This document shows, one piece after another, positions 62,937-64,000 of a stretch of DNA of 64,000 bases. Each line of letters begins with the position of its first letter. The first letter of the stretch is position 1. Source of the DNA: Clitopilus passeckerianus (taxonomy: Eukaryota > Basidiomycota > Agaricomycetes > Agaricales > Entolomataceae); assembly GCA_944990035.1 (NCBI GenBank), contig CALYLX010000145.1, positions 62,001 through 126,000 of the forward strand. The letters run 5' to 3'. The position numbers and the translations under genes are program-made. The notes beneath the pieces are model-generated. The model searched no databases and was not told the origin of the DNA. It worked only from the letters and a program-made list of their open reading frames with translations.

Positions 62937-64000
62937 ATGACTGTAGTTGCTCATTCTGTTGCTCCTCTCTTCTGTCACCAGTTCAAGGTAAGCCTTCCAT
63001 TTTATATACCGGCTGACCTGACCTCTTTCTTCCAGAATTTCGAAGAGGCCTTGGAGACGTTTATTGAACTAGGAAAATCCGCGCCAGCTTCAATCGATCA
63101 CGTCTTCGTTTGGGACTCCCAGACCTTTCGCGAATGGTTTTTCCAGAGGGGTTACAACCTTTATGTCTTGAAGCCCACTGATATGCCAGAGTATGAGGCG
63201 TATGACCTCTGTTATCCCGCGTCGGTGCTAGGATTAGAGTCAGAAGAATTGAAGCTACGCAAGCTTTCAAACGTTGACAAGGACCCTTATCCGTACGGGT
63301 ACTATACAGATTACGGGACTGATGAGGAAGCGTTTCTCAATACGCTCCTGGATTCGAAGGTATGTTGTTTTGCTATGATCTATCCAAACTGACACCCGAC
63401 TCTTATACCACAGGCTATTGTATTCTATGCAGAGGATCAAAATGGAAACCATGTGGCTATCAAGCTCGTTGAGGATGGTACGGAGGAGTGCAAGATGCTT
63501 CAAGCCCTTCGTCTAGAGAAATCCAGCACAACGCGTGCCAGCTTTCACCATGTGGTACCGATTCTAGACATGCTTCAAGCCGGAAAATACTGGTTCGCAG
63601 TGATGCCTAGGTCTGTGGTCATATTCTTGCAGCGAAGATTACGGTGTCTGATTCGGTGCAGGTGGGGGGCCTTTGTAACTCCCTTTGCGTTTCGAACGAT
63701 CAAGGAACTATTTGATTTTATCAGGAACTCCCTTAAGGTATGGCCAACAGTTTTAGAAAAGGCATATGCATAAATCTAAATCATATCAGGGTTTACGCTA
63801 CCTTCACCAGCGAAAGATATTTCACGGTGTGCGGTCGCTTATTATATTCATTCATAAACCAAACTGAGCTATGATTTGCTAGGACATCAAGGCAGACAGC
63901 ATACTCCTCAACCACTTCGGTACTGAGTCCAGCCACAAGGATCCCGCTCGCAGAGGCCTGCGCAATGAAGGTCGCATCTTGTATGCACTCTTTGATTTCA
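62937..64000 (+). CDS. Protein-kinase-like protein (3' end outside the window)
   Basis: The start MTVVAHSVAPLFCHQFK splices to NFEEALETFIELGKSAPASI. The N-terminal part is an uncharacterised domain (FVWDSQTFREWFFQRGYNLY, KPTDMPEYEAYDLCYPA). The kinase-like domain follows: AIVFYAEDQNGNHVAIKLVE with the VAIK lysine, the MLQAGKYWFAVMPRWGAF hinge area, and GLRYLHQRKIFH then GDIKADSILLNHFG as the catalytic loop, so the HRD Arg is replaced by Gly. At the right edge ILYALFDF may correspond to the DFG region. Several short introns interrupt it. Resembles basidiomycete FunK1-like or orphan kinases; activity is uncertain. Confidence 0.75.

Overview
The window is a piece of a fungal nuclear genome, most probably a mushroom-forming basidiomycete (Agaricomycetes). 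The reasons are dense genes broken by many 50-70 bp GT-AG introns, a PL14-type secreted protein, a DUF6729/3'-5' exonuclease gene and a FunK1-like kinase. The species cannot be named from the sequence.

Conserved genes form the frame: SEH1 (5'-truncated, <1-1741 +), CFT1 (10324-15790 -), a proline/serine-rich protein (16397-18996 +), a RecQ helicase (19228-22981 -), GPN2 (23269-24468 +), PDX3 (30555-31332 +), SEC31 (43708-48428 +), NADP-glutamate dehydrogenase (57332-59049 +), a GNAT acetyltransferase (59349-59968 -), an MSS116-like DEAD-box helicase (60258-62678 +) and a kinase-like gene cut by the right edge.

Two accessory islands, about 1.8-10.2 kb and 24.5-43.3 kb, sit on either side of the CFT1-GPN2 block and share gene families in mirrored orientation. 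Both carry UstYa-like (DUF3328) oxidases with two HxxHC motifs, repeat-containing secreted precursors that look like Kex2-processed RiPP precursors, and small secreted four-cysteine proteins. Island 1 has a precursor with one repeat per exon (2316-3145 -), UstYa-A (5041-6059 -), one four-cysteine protein and a tandem pair of SDR oxidoreductases, one of them damaged. Island 2 has two intact divergent precursor/oxidase modules (25751-28639 and 32253-35049), a decayed third module between them (29216 to about 30500), a further UstYa remnant (24763-25060), a PL14-like secreted protein (38138-39248), and three tandem four-cysteine genes (40312-43242) with a duplicated piece of the SEC31 5' end.

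The working model is a family of ribosomally made, secreted, Kex2-cleaved peptides oxidised by membrane-anchored UstYa-type enzymes (dikaritin-like), expanding by duplication of precursor/oxidase modules in a basidiomycete. The precursor core sequences (ending in Trp-Ala-Pro-Gly, Asn/His-Trp-Gly-Leu, or Thr-Tyr-Gly) are not ones I recognise. A large AT-hook/DUF6729/exonuclease gene (48927-54454 -) looks like a member of a proliferating, possibly mobile family.
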